Origin: Burkholderia sp. Ac-20365
GTDB lineage: Bacteria; Pseudomonadota; Gammaproteobacteria; Burkholderiales; Burkholderiaceae
Assembly: GCF_017104715.1 (NCBI RefSeq)
Contig: NZ_JAAGPI010000040.1
Coordinates: forward strand, 1 to 64,000
Length of the DNA stretch: 64,000 nucleotides
Direction of reading: 5' to 3'
Position 1 is the stretch's first letter. Each line of letters opens with the position of its first letter. The position numbers and the translations under genes were made by a program. Under the pieces are notes generated by a model. The model was not told the origin of the DNA and ran no database searches. It saw nothing but the letters and a program-made list of their open reading frames with translations. Below, one piece after another: positions 17,034-25,961 of this stretch.

Positions 17034-19181
17034 TTACAAAGACTCTCCTGGTTTGACATCGATCAAACTGCTCGCCATCACCGCGACGCCATCGGCCGCA
17101 CGAACACCTTGGCCTGCCGGCAGCACGAACAGAGGATTGATTTCCGCTTCGACCAGTCGCGCGCCGAGCCGCACCGCCATCTGCGCAAACGCGACGATCG
17201 CCGCTGCAAGTGCGTCGATGTCCGCGCGCGGTCTGCCTCTGAAACCGTCGAGCAGCGCATGGGTCTTGAGTTCACGAATCATGTCTAGCGCATCGTCGAG
17301 CGAGAGACCCGTCTGCGGATCCAGCATCCGCATCGACGTGTCATTGATCAGTTCCGCTGTCACGCCGCCCATGCCGAGCAGAATCGCTGTGCCCAGCGGA
17401 TCGCGATGCAGACCGAGAATGAGTTCCGTGCCGCCCGTCACCATTTCCTGCACGAGAAAGCGCTTCACCTGCGTTCCCGTCGCGGTTTCGACGTCGTCGC
17501 GCATTTTATTCATGCGGGCGCCGATCGCGTCGGCCGTTACGCCAATCGCCACGCCGCCCACGTCGCTCTTGTGCGTGATCGTGTTCGACAGGAACTTCAA
17601 CACGACGCGTTCGCCCAGGGTCCGCGCTGCCGTTTGAGCATCGATTGCATTGTCGACCTGCACTTCGCGAACCGATGGAATGCCGAAGCCGGCAAACAGC
17701 GCCTTCGCCTGCGCTTCGTCGAGCGAGCCTTCGGGCAGGTTAGCGGGCGCTTGCATGAGAGATGCGGTTCGGCGCTCGCCGCGCGCGTGACAGCGTGCAT
17801 GTTCGCCATGCCGCCACATCGCCTGCAACGCACTGGTTGCGCTCTCCGGACTCGTGAATGCTGGCACGCCTTCCTTATTCAACAGGCTGGTGATGCCCGG
17901 CGCATGCGGACTCACGTAGGCGATCACAGGCTTGTCCGTGCCCGGCAGTGAATCGCGAATCGCGCCCGCCATCAGGTCCGGCATCGCGAGCCCCGACGAC
18001 CCGACGATCACCGCGACAGCGTCATAAGCAGCACTGTCCAGCAGCGTGCGGATCGCGCCGCGCAACAGGTCGGGCTGCAAACCCGCCAGGGTGACGTCGA
18101 TGGGATTGCGGTCGAGCACGGCATGGTCGCCCGTTTGCAACGCGCGCAGATTGGCCGCTGTCGTTGCATCCGGTGCGGGCGTCTCGAAGCCGCTTACGCC
18201 GAGGCTGTCCGCCACGAGCGTGCCCGCGCCGCCGGTCGACGTGAGAATGGCAACCCGCTTGCCTGTCAGCTTGCGACGGCTCGACAGCGCATTCGACATA
18301 TCCAGCAGGTCCGCGAATGTCGTCGCGCGGATCACGCCCGTCTGCTGGAACAGCGCGTCGTACATCCTGTCGGACCCTGCCATGGCGCCCGTGTGCGAAA
18401 TGGCCGAGCGCGCGCCCGACTCCGACCTGCCAATCTTGAACACCACGACAGGCTTGCCCGCCTCAGCGGCCCGCAGCGCAGCGGCACGGAACCGGTCGGG
18501 GCGGCGCAGTCCTTCCATATACAGCGAGATGACCGACGTGGCGGCATCGTCGACGAGATGATCGACGAAGTCGGCCATGTCGAGATCGGCTTCGTTACTG
18601 GTCGAGACGAGCTTTGACAGCCCGATCCCCGCAGCCGCGGCGCGCGAGAGCAACGCGCCCAGAATGCCGCCGCTCTGCGACACCACGCCAATGCCACCGA
18701 CAGTGAATGCATCGGATTCGAGCGCGCCGCTTGCCGACAGCGTGATGCCGTCCGTCAGATTCACGAGGCCAATCGTGTTCGGTCCGAGCAGGCGCATCGA
18801 TCCTGCGGCCTCGAGCAATTGCGCCTGACGTCGTGCGCCTTCTTCCCCTGTCTCCGTATAGCCGCTCGCGAGCACGATCGCCGCGCTCGCGCCGCGCTCC
18901 GCGAGTTCCTTCACGGCGAGATGCGCGCGTTCGGCGCCAAGCAGGACGATGCCGACATCGGGTGCTTCGGGCAACGCCGCCACGCCGGGATAGCACGTGA
19001 GACCGTCGATGGATTCATAACGGGGATTCACCGGATACACCGCGCCATCGAAACCATGCTTTCTGAGGTAGGCAACAGGACGGCCTGACGTCTTCGAAGC
19101 ATCCGCCGATGCGCCAATCACAGCGACGCTTCGAGGCCGCATCAATCGGGAAATTGCGTTCATGCTGGTCTCCACGTTCAT
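17034..19181 (-). CDS. ADP-forming acyl-CoA synthetase (fused alpha-beta, acetate--CoA ligase family)
   Basis: A 715-residue protein with the order CoA-binding Rossmann domain (RPRSVAVIGASADASKTSG, about residues 15-110), two succinyl-CoA-ligase-like flavodoxin domains including the phospho-His motif SAISHTGAMAGSD, and a C-terminal ATP-grasp domain from about residue 495 (ERVVLKFLSNTITHKSDVGGV, EINPLFV). The family makes acyl-CoA from acid, ATP and CoA with release of ADP; aromatic and branched acids are common substrates. The ATG at 19181 overlaps the stop of the enoyl-CoA hydratase gene (ATGA); a second ATG at 19163 has a better GGAG site, so the start is uncertain by six residues. Confidence 0.87.
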   Translation of the reverse strand: MNVETSMNAISRLMRPRSVAVIGASADASKTSGRPVAYLRKHGFDGAVYPVNPRYESIDGLTCYPGVAALPEAPDVGIVLLGAERAHLAVKELAERGASAAIVLASGYTETGEEGARRQAQLLEAAGSMRLLGPNTIGLVNLTDGITLSASGALESDAFTVGGIGVVSQSGGILGALLSRAAAAGIGLSKLVSTSNEADLDMADFVDHLVDDAATSVISLYMEGLRRPDRFRAAALRAAEAGKPVVVFKIGRSESGARSAISHTGAMAGSDRMYDALFQQTGVIRATTFADLLDMSNALSSRRKLTGKRVAILTSTGGAGTLVADSLGVSGFETPAPDATTAANLRALQTGDHAVLDRNPIDVTLAGLQPDLLRGAIRTLLDSAAYDAVAVIVGSSGLAMPDLMAGAIRDSLPGTDKPVIAYVSPHAPGITSLLNKEGVPAFTSPESATSALQAMWRHGEHARCHARGERRTASLMQAPANLPEGSLDEAQAKALFAGFGIPSVREVQVDNAIDAQTAARTLGERVVLKFLSNTITHKSDVGGVAIGVTADAIGARMNKMRDDVETATGTQVKRFLVQEMVTGGTELILGLHRDPLGTAILLGMGGVTAELINDTSMRMLDPQTGLSLDDALDMIRELKTHALLDGFRGRPRADIDALAAAIVAFAQMAVRLGARLVEAEINPLFVLPAGQGVRAADGVAVMASSLIDVKPGESL

Positions 19182-19960
19182 TGTTTCTTCGTCAGAAACG
19201 CATGCACGGCGTCGCGATGCTCGCGGCTCGTGTAGCACACTGCCTGCGCCTGACTGCCTTGCGCAAACACCTGATGCGCGGACAGTTCGTAGCTCTGGTT
19301 CAGGATGCTCTTGCCGAGCGCGAGGGCCGTCGCGGAACCCGCGCTGAGTTCGGCGGCCCATGCGCGAGCCTGATCGAGCAATGCATCGGGCGCGCAGAGA
19401 CGATCCGCGATGCCGAGTTCAAGTGCCTCTTTAGCTTCCACCTTACGGCCCGTGAAGATGAGATCCTTGGCGCGCGCGAGGCCCACGCGTCGCGGCAGAA
19501 AGTACAGGCCGCCGCCATCGGGGATCAGGCCGCGGCGGATGTAGCTCCACGCAAAGCTCGCTTCGTCCGATGCGATGATGAAATCGCACGACAGCGCCAT
19601 GTCCGCGCCGAGCCCGGCCGCCCCGCCGTTGACGGCGGCGATGGTCGGCTTGGGCATCGCGTGCAACAGGTTCACCGTGTGATGGACGCGCTGCTGGCGC
19701 GTCCATCCATTGAACGCAACCTCTCCAGCGGGCGCTTCCATGCGCTGCGCCATGCCGCTCACGTCGCCGCCTGCGCAAAATCCCTTGCCATTGCCTGTGA
19801 GAATGACAGCGCGAATGTGCGTGTCGCGTTGCACGCTTTCGAGCGCGTCGATCAGTTGGGTGCGCATGTCATCGGTGATGGCGTTGCGCTTGTCGGGGTG
19901 ATTCAGCGTGATGACGGCAATGCCGGCTTCGACGGCGAACTGGATAGTCGATGTGTTCAT
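19178..19960 (-). CDS. Enoyl-CoA hydratase/isomerase family protein (PaaG-like)
   Basis: A 260-residue crotonase-fold protein. The oxyanion-hole motif FCAGGDVSG and VNGGAAGLGADMALSCD are clear. Of the two hydratase glutamates the first is replaced by Asp (GLGADMAL) and the second by the RRGLIPDGGG context, as in PaaG-type isomerases, so simple hydration is not certain. The start at 19960 follows GAGACACC. It is coupled by a 4-base overlap to the acyl-CoA synthetase and diverges from an MFS carrier, suggesting uptake, CoA activation and modification of one acid. Confidence 0.87.
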   Translation of the reverse strand: MNTSTIQFAVEAGIAVITLNHPDKRNAITDDMRTQLIDALESVQRDTHIRAVILTGNGKGFCAGGDVSGMAQRMEAPAGEVAFNGWTRQQRVHHTVNLLHAMPKPTIAAVNGGAAGLGADMALSCDFIIASDEASFAWSYIRRGLIPDGGGLYFLPRRVGLARAKDLIFTGRKVEAKEALELGIADRLCAPDALLDQARAWAAELSAGSATALALGKSILNQSYELSAHQVFAQGSQAQAVCYTSREHRDAVHAFLTKKQ

Positions 19961-20033
19961 GGTGTCTCGATTGCACGGTGTGAATGTTGTGCAATGGAGC
20001 TTAGTCGTGCGTTGTCGCGGCCGCATCCACCTC

Positions 20034-20088
20034 GTTCCGATGGATGGAACAGTGCGAATCACGTCAACATATTCATCACTGTTCCATC
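20034..20088. promoter_or_regulatory. Candidate IclR-type operator region
   Basis: GATGGAACAGTG (20043-20054) and CACTGTTCCATC (20077-20088) are perfect 12-bp arms 22 bp apart, and GTTCC/GGAAC around 7 bases (20034-20050) overlaps the left arm. TGGAA/TTCCA half-sites are typical of IclR-family operators, and an IclR gene lies at 21536. The site sits between the divergent PaaG-like and MFS genes. Confidence 0.6.
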
Positions 20089-20104
20089 AGTTGAAACATA
20101 ACTC

Positions 20105-20132
20105 TTGTCACATCCGGATCGCGACCGATAAT
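20105..20132 (+). promoter_or_regulatory. Sigma-70-like promoter of the MFS gene
   Basis: TTGTCA and GATAAT are separated by 16 bases, ending 66 bases before the MFS start and just downstream of the 12-bp inverted repeat. An IclR-type protein bound at the repeat would abut the -35 element. Confidence 0.5.
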
Positions 20133-20198
20133 GGGACCCAAGCACAGTACCCGAGGCGCGCCGGGTGCGAATGCAGCCCCTAAAAGACCGGAGACATC

Positions 20199-21527
20199 AT
20201 GCACACCGCCCCTATGGCGCCCGTGAATTCCACCGCAACCGACCAGCCACACGCCGAGGCCGTCTACCGCAAGGTCACGCTCAGGCTTCTGCCCTTCCTG
20301 TTCGTCTGCTATGTGTTCGCCTATATGGACCGCGCGAATATCGGCTTTGCGCATCTGCAGTTTTCGCGCGACGTCGGACTGTCCGATGCGTCGTTCGGCC
20401 TGGGCGTCGGTCTGTTCTATCTGGGTTACATGGTGTTCGAGGTGCCGAGCAATCTGTGGCTCGAACGGGTCGGTGTCAGGAAGACACTGATGCGCATCAT
20501 GGCGCTGTGGGGTCTTGTGTCGGCGGGAACGGCATTCGTGCAGACGCCCACGCAGTTCTACTTCGCGCGCGTGCTGCTTGGCGCGGCGGAAGCGGGCTTC
20601 TTTCCGGGCGTCATTCTTTACTTCACGTACTGGTTTCCGTCGGCGCGACGAGCGCGCGTGACGGCGATCTTCATGACGGCCATCTGCGTGTCGGGCATCA
20701 TCAGCGGTCCTGTCTCGGGGCTGATTCTGAACACGCTGTCGGGCTTCATGAACGTCAAGGGCTGGCAGTGGCTGTTCATTCTCGAAGGCTTGCCGTCCAT
20801 CATCGCAGGGCTTTTCGCTTACCTCTATCTCACGGATCGTCCGGAACAGGCAACGTGGCTGTCAGCGGATGAGAAAGACTTTCTGCTCGGCGAACTGCAC
20901 CGCGATGCGCAAACGAAATCCGCACGCGCGCACGCGTCGATCTGGGTCGCGTTGAAGGAACCGAAGTTCTACTTCCTCACGTTCGCTTACTTCAGCGTGC
21001 CGTGGGCGAGCATCGTCGTGCATATCTGGGCGCCGGGCGTGATCCAGAAAAGCGGTGTGACGAACTACTGGCATATCGGACTGCTATCGGCAATTCCCTA
21101 TATCGTCGGTGCGGTTGCGATGTATCTGCTGGGCCGCAATTCCGACCGGATGCTCGAACGCCGCTGGCACTTCATGGCGAGTTCGGTCATGGCGGCGCTC
21201 GGTGTCGTATTGCTGCCTGCTTTCGGCAGTCACCCGGGTGCATTGATCGTGCTGCTGTGTATCGCGACAGCGGGTTATCTCGGCATGCTGTCGCTGTTCT
21301 GGACCATTCCGCCCGCGTATCTGTCGAGCACGGTCGCGGCCAGTGGTATCGGTTTGATCAGCAGCCTCGGGCAGTTCGGTGGCATCTCCGCGCCCACTGT
21401 GATCGGCTTCGCTTCCACGCATTTCGGCAGCAGCGCGATTGGTTTATATGCGGTGGCGATCGTCTCGCTGCTCGGCGGTCTCGCGATCGTATGCGGTATT
21501 CCTGCACGCGCTATCAGCGAGCGCTAA
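20199..21527 (+). CDS. MFS transporter (anion:cation symporter family)
   Basis: A 442-residue carrier with twelve hydrophobic segments. The segment-1 pattern LLPFLFVCYVFAYMDRANIGFAH is the ACS-family hallmark (hexuronate, tartrate, phthalate and related permeases), with GYMVFEVPSNLWLERVGVRK following. It would bring in an organic anion together with protons. The ATG at 20199 follows GGAGACATC. It diverges from the PaaG-like/acyl-CoA synthetase operon and ends 8 bases before the convergent IclR gene, so the four genes probably form one regulated acid-use unit. Confidence 0.9.
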   Translation: MHTAPMAPVNSTATDQPHAEAVYRKVTLRLLPFLFVCYVFAYMDRANIGFAHLQFSRDVGLSDASFGLGVGLFYLGYMVFEVPSNLWLERVGVRKTLMRIMALWGLVSAGTAFVQTPTQFYFARVLLGAAEAGFFPGVILYFTYWFPSARRARVTAIFMTAICVSGIISGPVSGLILNTLSGFMNVKGWQWLFILEGLPSIIAGLFAYLYLTDRPEQATWLSADEKDFLLGELHRDAQTKSARAHASIWVALKEPKFYFLTFAYFSVPWASIVVHIWAPGVIQKSGVTNYWHIGLLSAIPYIVGAVAMYLLGRNSDRMLERRWHFMASSVMAALGVVLLPAFGSHPGALIVLLCIATAGYLGMLSLFWTIPPAYLSSTVAASGIGLISSLGQFGGISAPTVIGFASTHFGSSAIGLYAVAIVSLLGGLAIVCGIPARAISER

Positions 21528-21535
21528 AGGCTTCG

Positions 21536-22333
21536 CTAGCTTTCGAGCTGCATGGTCGCCGACACGATTTCATCGCGCAGAGTCAGCAGCGGCCCTGCGA
21601 GTGAACGCACGACGGTGTCGGTCGGATCGGTGGTGCGCACACTGAAGTTGAGCACCATCAGGCTATGCCCCGGGATCGCAAGCGGCGCGGCGAGCGCCGT
21701 CACCTCGGGCTGCCAGCTCGCCACGCAATACCCCAGCCGATGCACCGCGCGCACGGCGTCGGCGATGTCCTTCTCCAGCGCGGCCCACCCCGACTGCTTG
21801 CGACGCCGGAAGCGCTCGACCATCGACATGAAGTCGCCGGGCGATTGCATCGCGAGCCACGCCCGACCCAGCGACGTGAGTTCCATCGGCACGCGTTGCC
21901 CCGACACCACCGTGCGCAGCGATGCGCGCGGGCTATAACGGACCGACTCCAGATACACCATCTCGTCGCAATCGGCGCCTGCAATGCCTACGTTGATATG
22001 CAGACGCTGCGCGGTGTCGCGCATCATCGGCGCGGCCGCCTGCAACAGCGTGGAGCCGCTGCGCATCGCCTGGGCGACGCTGAGCACGGGGATGCCAAGG
22101 CGATAGGCACGGCGAGTCGCGTCGTGTTCGAGGAAGCCGGCTTCGACCAGTGTTGCGGCAAGACGGCTCACGGTCGCTTTGGGCAGACCTGTCCGCTCGA
22201 CGAGTTCGCTATTCGTCAGCAATGTCGCGCCTGGACCGAATGCTCGCAACAGGTCGATGCCGCGTTCCAGCGAGCGGTTGGTCGACTTCGATGTGTCCGG
22301 CTGTGCGGAGGCAACGCGGGTGTTGGAAGGCAT
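21536..22333 (-). CDS. IclR-family transcriptional regulator
   Basis: A 265-residue regulator with an N-terminal winged helix (NRSLERGIDLLRAFG, then GLPKATVSRLAATLVEAGFL, residues 19-70) and a GAF-like effector domain with GMPKATV-to-LGxxWLA style motifs (TSLGRAWLAM) and the C-terminal NFSVRTTDPT strand. It probably controls the divergent promoters at 19960-20199, where TGGAAC/GTTCCA half-sites occur. Family members for aromatic acids may act as activators or repressors; which applies here is unknown. Confidence 0.88.
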   Translation of the reverse strand: MPSNTRVASAQPDTSKSTNRSLERGIDLLRAFGPGATLLTNSELVERTGLPKATVSRLAATLVEAGFLEHDATRRAYRLGIPVLSVAQAMRSGSTLLQAAAPMMRDTAQRLHINVGIAGADCDEMVYLESVRYSPRASLRTVVSGQRVPMELTSLGRAWLAMQSPGDFMSMVERFRRRKQSGWAALEKDIADAVRAVHRLGYCVASWQPEVTALAAPLAIPGHSLMVLNFSVRTTDPTDTVVRSLAGPLLTLRDEIVSATMQLES

Positions 22334-22413
22334 TCTGTTTGGGCGAGGCGAGCGGGTAGCGGGTTAAACGATCGGATTTCACGGTCAGACGAGAACCTCT
22401 GTCAAACGAAGCA

Positions 22414-23331
22414 CTAAGCGTCTCTCGTCTCCATACAACATCGACGCCGCACAACATCCTCAAGCCACGCCGCGAAAACCTGAAACCGCCTCGAAAGATG
22501 CTGCCGATGCGGATAGAGCAAGCTAACGGGCATCGGTTCCGCGCGATACGCCGGCAGAACTTCAACAAGCTCTCCGGCCTCGATGTGGACCGCGACATCA
22601 TAAGCAGGAATCTGTATCAACCCGAGACCCGCGAGACAGCAGGCAATGTACGCCTCGGCGCTGTTCACCGTCACGCGCCTTCCGAACTCGACTGCCCGTG
22701 TAGTCTCGCCGTCTCTCCATTCCCACGGCGCGAGACGTCCTGTAGACGCAGACGCATAGCCCACATGCGCGTGCCCGCTCAGATCATCCGGATTGCGCGG
22801 AACGCCATGCCTTGCAAGATACGCGGGACTGGCCACGTTGATCAGCAAGAGTTCGCCAATGGACCGCGCAATCAGTCTGGAGTCTTCCAGCATGCCGACT
22901 CGCAGCGCGCAATCGACGCGCTCTTCGACAAGATCGACAGCGCGATCCGTCACACCGAGTTCAACGTTGATCTGCGGATACGCATCGAGAAACGCGGGCA
23001 ACGCAGGCGCGACGACCAATCGGCCGATCCGGCCCGGCATATCGACACGCAGCGTGCCGCCAGGCGTGAACGTCGCGTGACGGAACAGGTTCTCCGTTTC
23101 CTCCATATCGGCAATCAGGCGTAGACAGCGCTCATAGAGCGCCGCGCCGTCCTGCGTCGTCGTGACCTTGCGCGTGGTGCGGTTCAGCAGCCGCGTGCCG
23201 ACACGGTTCTCCAGTTCCTGCACAGCCGCCGATACCGACGAGCGAGGCATGCCGAGCGTATCGGCGGCACGCGTGAAGTTCGCGCATTCGACCACACGGG
23301 CAAACACGCGAAACAGGTCAATACGGTCCAT
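22414..23331 (-). CDS. LysR-family transcriptional regulator
   Basis: A 305-residue LysR protein of the CrgA/DmlR-like group. The N-terminal MDRIDLFRVFARVVECANFTRAADTLGMPRSSVSAAVQELE is the winged helix; the effector domain follows from about residue 92 (GTLRVDMPGRIGRLVVAPALP). It diverges from the short-chain dehydrogenase gene at 23502 across 170 bases, the classic LysR arrangement, so it likely regulates that gene. Because the dehydrogenase carries a frameshift, the regulator may have lost its local target. Confidence 0.87.
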   Translation of the reverse strand: MDRIDLFRVFARVVECANFTRAADTLGMPRSSVSAAVQELENRVGTRLLNRTTRKVTTTQDGAALYERCLRLIADMEETENLFRHATFTPGGTLRVDMPGRIGRLVVAPALPAFLDAYPQINVELGVTDRAVDLVEERVDCALRVGMLEDSRLIARSIGELLLINVASPAYLARHGVPRNPDDLSGHAHVGYASASTGRLAPWEWRDGETTRAVEFGRRVTVNSAEAYIACCLAGLGLIQIPAYDVAVHIEAGELVEVLPAYRAEPMPVSLLYPHRQHLSRRFQVFAAWLEDVVRRRCCMETRDA

Positions 23332-23501
23332 TTTTTCAGGTTGCCCAATGATTGCCCGGCGAGGCTATCCATTACGACGATTGGTCGCAATCTCTGACAG
23401 GTGCTGTCAGAATCAGCCACTTTATAAGCGATTTCTAGAATATATCATCCGCTAGAGAGGGGAACTGCATGGGGCAGTTCCTCCGATCTGGAGATGAAAC
23501 G

Positions 23502-24274
23502 ATGGCTAAGCATGACATCCAGGGCAAAACGGTATTGATTGCCGCGGTGCGAAAAATCTCGGCGGACTGATTGCGCGCGATCTTGCTGAACACGGCGCGA
23601 GAGCGGTCGCGATCCACTACAACAGCGCCAGCTCGAAAGCGGCGGCAGAGGAGACAGTTGCCGCGATCAAACAATCCGGTGCTGAAGCCGTGGCGCTTCA
23701 GGCAAACCTGGCCAGCGCGGACGCAGTCGAAAAGCTCTTTGCGGACGCGATTGCGGCTGTCGGCCGCCCCGACATTGCGATCAACACGGTCGGCAAGGTA
23801 TTGAAGAAGCCGTTCACGGAAATCAGCGAAGCCGAATACGACGAGATGAGCGCCGTGAACTCGAAAACGGCGTTCTTCTTTTTGCGTGAGGCGGGCAAAC
23901 ATGTGAACGACAACGGCAAGATCGTGACGCTCGTGACTTCGCTGCTCGGTGCATTCACACCTTTTTACGCAGCGTATGCAGGCACCAAGGCGCCTGTCGA
24001 GCATTTCACACGCGCAGCGGCGAAGGAGTTCGGCGAGCGCGGTATCTCCGTCACGGCAGTGGGCCCCGGCCCGATGGATACGCCGTTCTTCTATCCCGCT
24101 GAGGGCGACGACGCGGTTGCGTACCACAAGACGGCAGCCGCTTTGTCGAAGTTCACGAAAACAGGCTTGACGGATATAGGCGATGTGGTGCCGTTCATCC
24201 GTCATCTCGTCAGCGACGGTTGGTGGATCACCGGTCAAACTATTTTGATCAACGGCGGGTACACCACCAAGTAG
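23502..24274 (+). pseudogene. Short-chain dehydrogenase with a one-base frameshift
   Basis: The reading frame opens at 23502 (ATG after GGAGATGAAACG) as MAKHDIQGKTVLIA, then hits TGA at 23568. Adding one G after 23543 (GCCGCGGTGCG to GCCGGCGGTGCG) restores a continuous 257-residue SDR with the dinucleotide motif AGGAKNLGG, an active-site YAGTK and the C-terminal ITGQTILINGGYT. The lost base lies inside the cofactor-binding glycine loop, so the protein as read would be dead. It is either a young pseudogene or a sequencing error in a GC-rich run; the rest of the frame shows no other damage. Confidence 0.82.
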
Positions 24275-24281
24275 TGACGCA

Positions 24282-24312
24282 ACGCGCCGGGCGAATTCTA
24301 GTGCCGGCGCGT
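24282..24312. terminator. Bidirectional hairpin between convergent SDR genes
   Basis: ACGCGCCGG and CCGGCGCGT form a 9-bp stem around 13 bases. It sits in the gap between the stops at 24274 (plus strand) and 24364 (minus strand). Confidence 0.5.
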
Positions 24313-24363
24313 GAGCAGATTGACATCGCGATGGTCGGGCCGCTCGTGATGCACAGCAAGTCG

Positions 24364-25155
24364 TCAAAGGTACTCGACATTCCCGTCGACACTGATCGCC
24401 TGCCCCGTAATGTTGCTTCCCGCTGGCGACGCAAGGAATAGCGTCATTGCCGCGATATCGTCGACGGTCACCATACGGCGTAGCGAGATCTTCTTGAGGT
24501 ACTCGTCGCGCATCGCGTCGAACGGAATACCGAGTGCGTCGGCGCGCGCGGCGATCACGCGGTTCATCCGTTCGCCTTCCACGACGCCTGGCAAGATTGC
24601 ATTCACGCGGATATTGCCAGGCCCCAATTCCGCGGCCAGTGATTTCACCATGCCCACGATCGCCCATTTCGTCGATGCATACGGCGTGCGAAACGGATAG
24701 CCAAGACGCCCCGCCACCGAGGACATCGCGATGATGCTCGCGCAGTCCGACGTCGCCTTCAACACAGGTACTGCCTTGCGCAGAAAATAGAACTGACTGT
24801 TGAGGTTGGTGGACACCGTGCTTTCCCACTGCGCGGGATCGAGATCTTCGACGGCACCCGTCGGCCCGGCAATGCCCGCGTTATTGACGAGCACATCGAG
24901 TCCGCCGAGTTTCTGCCTCGCATCGTCGATGACGGCATCGACTTGCGCCTGATCGGACACATCGGCGATACCGGCGTGAAGCGCCGGGAACCGCGATTGA
25001 GCGCTATCGATTGCCGACGCATTCACGTCGCAGATATAAACCTTTGCCTGCGCCTGCAGAAAGGCTTCGGCGATAGCCGCGCCAATTCCCGCTGCGCCTG
25101 CCGAAACGAACACACGCAAACCCGGCTGCGGTTTCAGAAGATCAATGATATTCAT
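24364..25155 (-). CDS. SDR-family oxidoreductase
   Basis: A 263-residue short-chain dehydrogenase. The cofactor loop is SAGAAGIGAAIAEAF (the usual leading TG is SA), followed by NNAGIAGP, the catalytic Ser in MSSVAGRLG and YASTK. A basic residue pair for NADP is absent and an Asp follows strand 2 (ICDVNAS), suggesting NAD. It is the last gene of the operon BKACE-MFS-SDR-SDR. Probable role: oxidation of a hydroxy acid intermediate to the keto acid. Confidence 0.86.
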   Translation of the reverse strand: MNIIDLLKPQPGLRVFVSAGAAGIGAAIAEAFLQAQAKVYICDVNASAIDSAQSRFPALHAGIADVSDQAQVDAVIDDARQKLGGLDVLVNNAGIAGPTGAVEDLDPAQWESTVSTNLNSQFYFLRKAVPVLKATSDCASIIAMSSVAGRLGYPFRTPYASTKWAIVGMVKSLAAELGPGNIRVNAILPGVVEGERMNRVIAARADALGIPFDAMRDEYLKKISLRRMVTVDDIAAMTLFLASPAGSNITGQAISVDGNVEYL

Positions 25156-25185
25156 GCTGCTGCCTCTTCGATATATGCAAACGGA

Positions 25186-25926
25186 TCACAACGTCAATCC
25201 GCCCGTCGCTTCGATTACCGCGCCGTTGATATAGCTCGCTTCGTCGCTTGCCAGAAACGCGTAAATATTCGCGATCTCTTCCGGCGTGCCAAGACGGCGT
25301 AACGGCACGTCTTCACGCATCTTTGCGAGCACGTCTTCCGGAATGGTCTTCAGAATAGGCGTATCGATGAAACCGGGCGCAACAGCATTCACGCGAATGC
25401 CTTTCGGACCGAGTTCCCGGCTCCACGTCTTCGTGAAGCCGATCACGCCGAACTTGGCCGCCGCGTAATTAGTCTGTCCGTAATTGCCGTAAATACCCAC
25501 TACCGAACTTGCGTTCAGGATCACACCCGAACCCTGTTCGATCATCGGATCGACGACTGCCTGTGCGGTGTGAAAAACGCCGCGAAGATTGACGTCGACG
25601 ACATCGTCGAACTGCTGCAACGTCATTTTCTGCAAACGCGCGTCGCGCGTGATGCCCGCATTGTTCACGACGACATCGATGCGACCAAAGGTATCGCGCA
25701 CCTTTGCCACCATGTCATCCACTTGCGCGCGCTGCGTGACGTCGACGGCGAATGCCTGTGCCTTCGCACCCGCTTCACGGCACATGTGCGCAACTGTCTC
25801 GACAGAATCGAGGTTCATGTCGCACGCAATCACGACGGCGCCTTCGCGCGCGAACTTCAATGCTGTTGCTGCGCCGATTCCCTGCCCCGCGCCTGTGACG
25901 ATGGCGACTTTTCCGTTCAATCTCAT
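25186..25926 (-). CDS. SDR-family oxidoreductase (FabG-like)
   Basis: A 246-residue enzyme with TGAGQGIGAATALKFAREG, the acidic strand-2 end CDMNLDSVE, NNAGITRDARLQKM, Ser in NASSVVG, and YAAAK in the active site. The FabG-like form of motif 2 (ITRDxxLxKM) is typical of 3-hydroxyacyl oxidoreductases. The gene has a good AAGGAATAG ribosome site and sits 30-35 bases from its neighbours in the BKACE operon. A 3-hydroxy acid or its CoA ester converted to the 3-oxo compound is the likely reaction, feeding the BKACE enzyme. Confidence 0.87.
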   Translation of the reverse strand: MRLNGKVAIVTGAGQGIGAATALKFAREGAVVIACDMNLDSVETVAHMCREAGAKAQAFAVDVTQRAQVDDMVAKVRDTFGRIDVVVNNAGITRDARLQKMTLQQFDDVVDVNLRGVFHTAQAVVDPMIEQGSGVILNASSVVGIYGNYGQTNYAAAKFGVIGFTKTWSRELGPKGIRVNAVAPGFIDTPILKTIPEDVLAKMREDVPLRRLGTPEEIANIYAFLASDEASYINGAVIEATGGLTL

Positions 25927-25961
25927 TGTTGATCTATTCCTTCCAGAAAACGCAAACTCCG

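Noticed and set aside
23435..24829. Minus-strand open frame of 464 codons
   Set aside because: It runs antisense through the frameshifted SDR and out of frame with the SDR at 24364; no recognisable protein.
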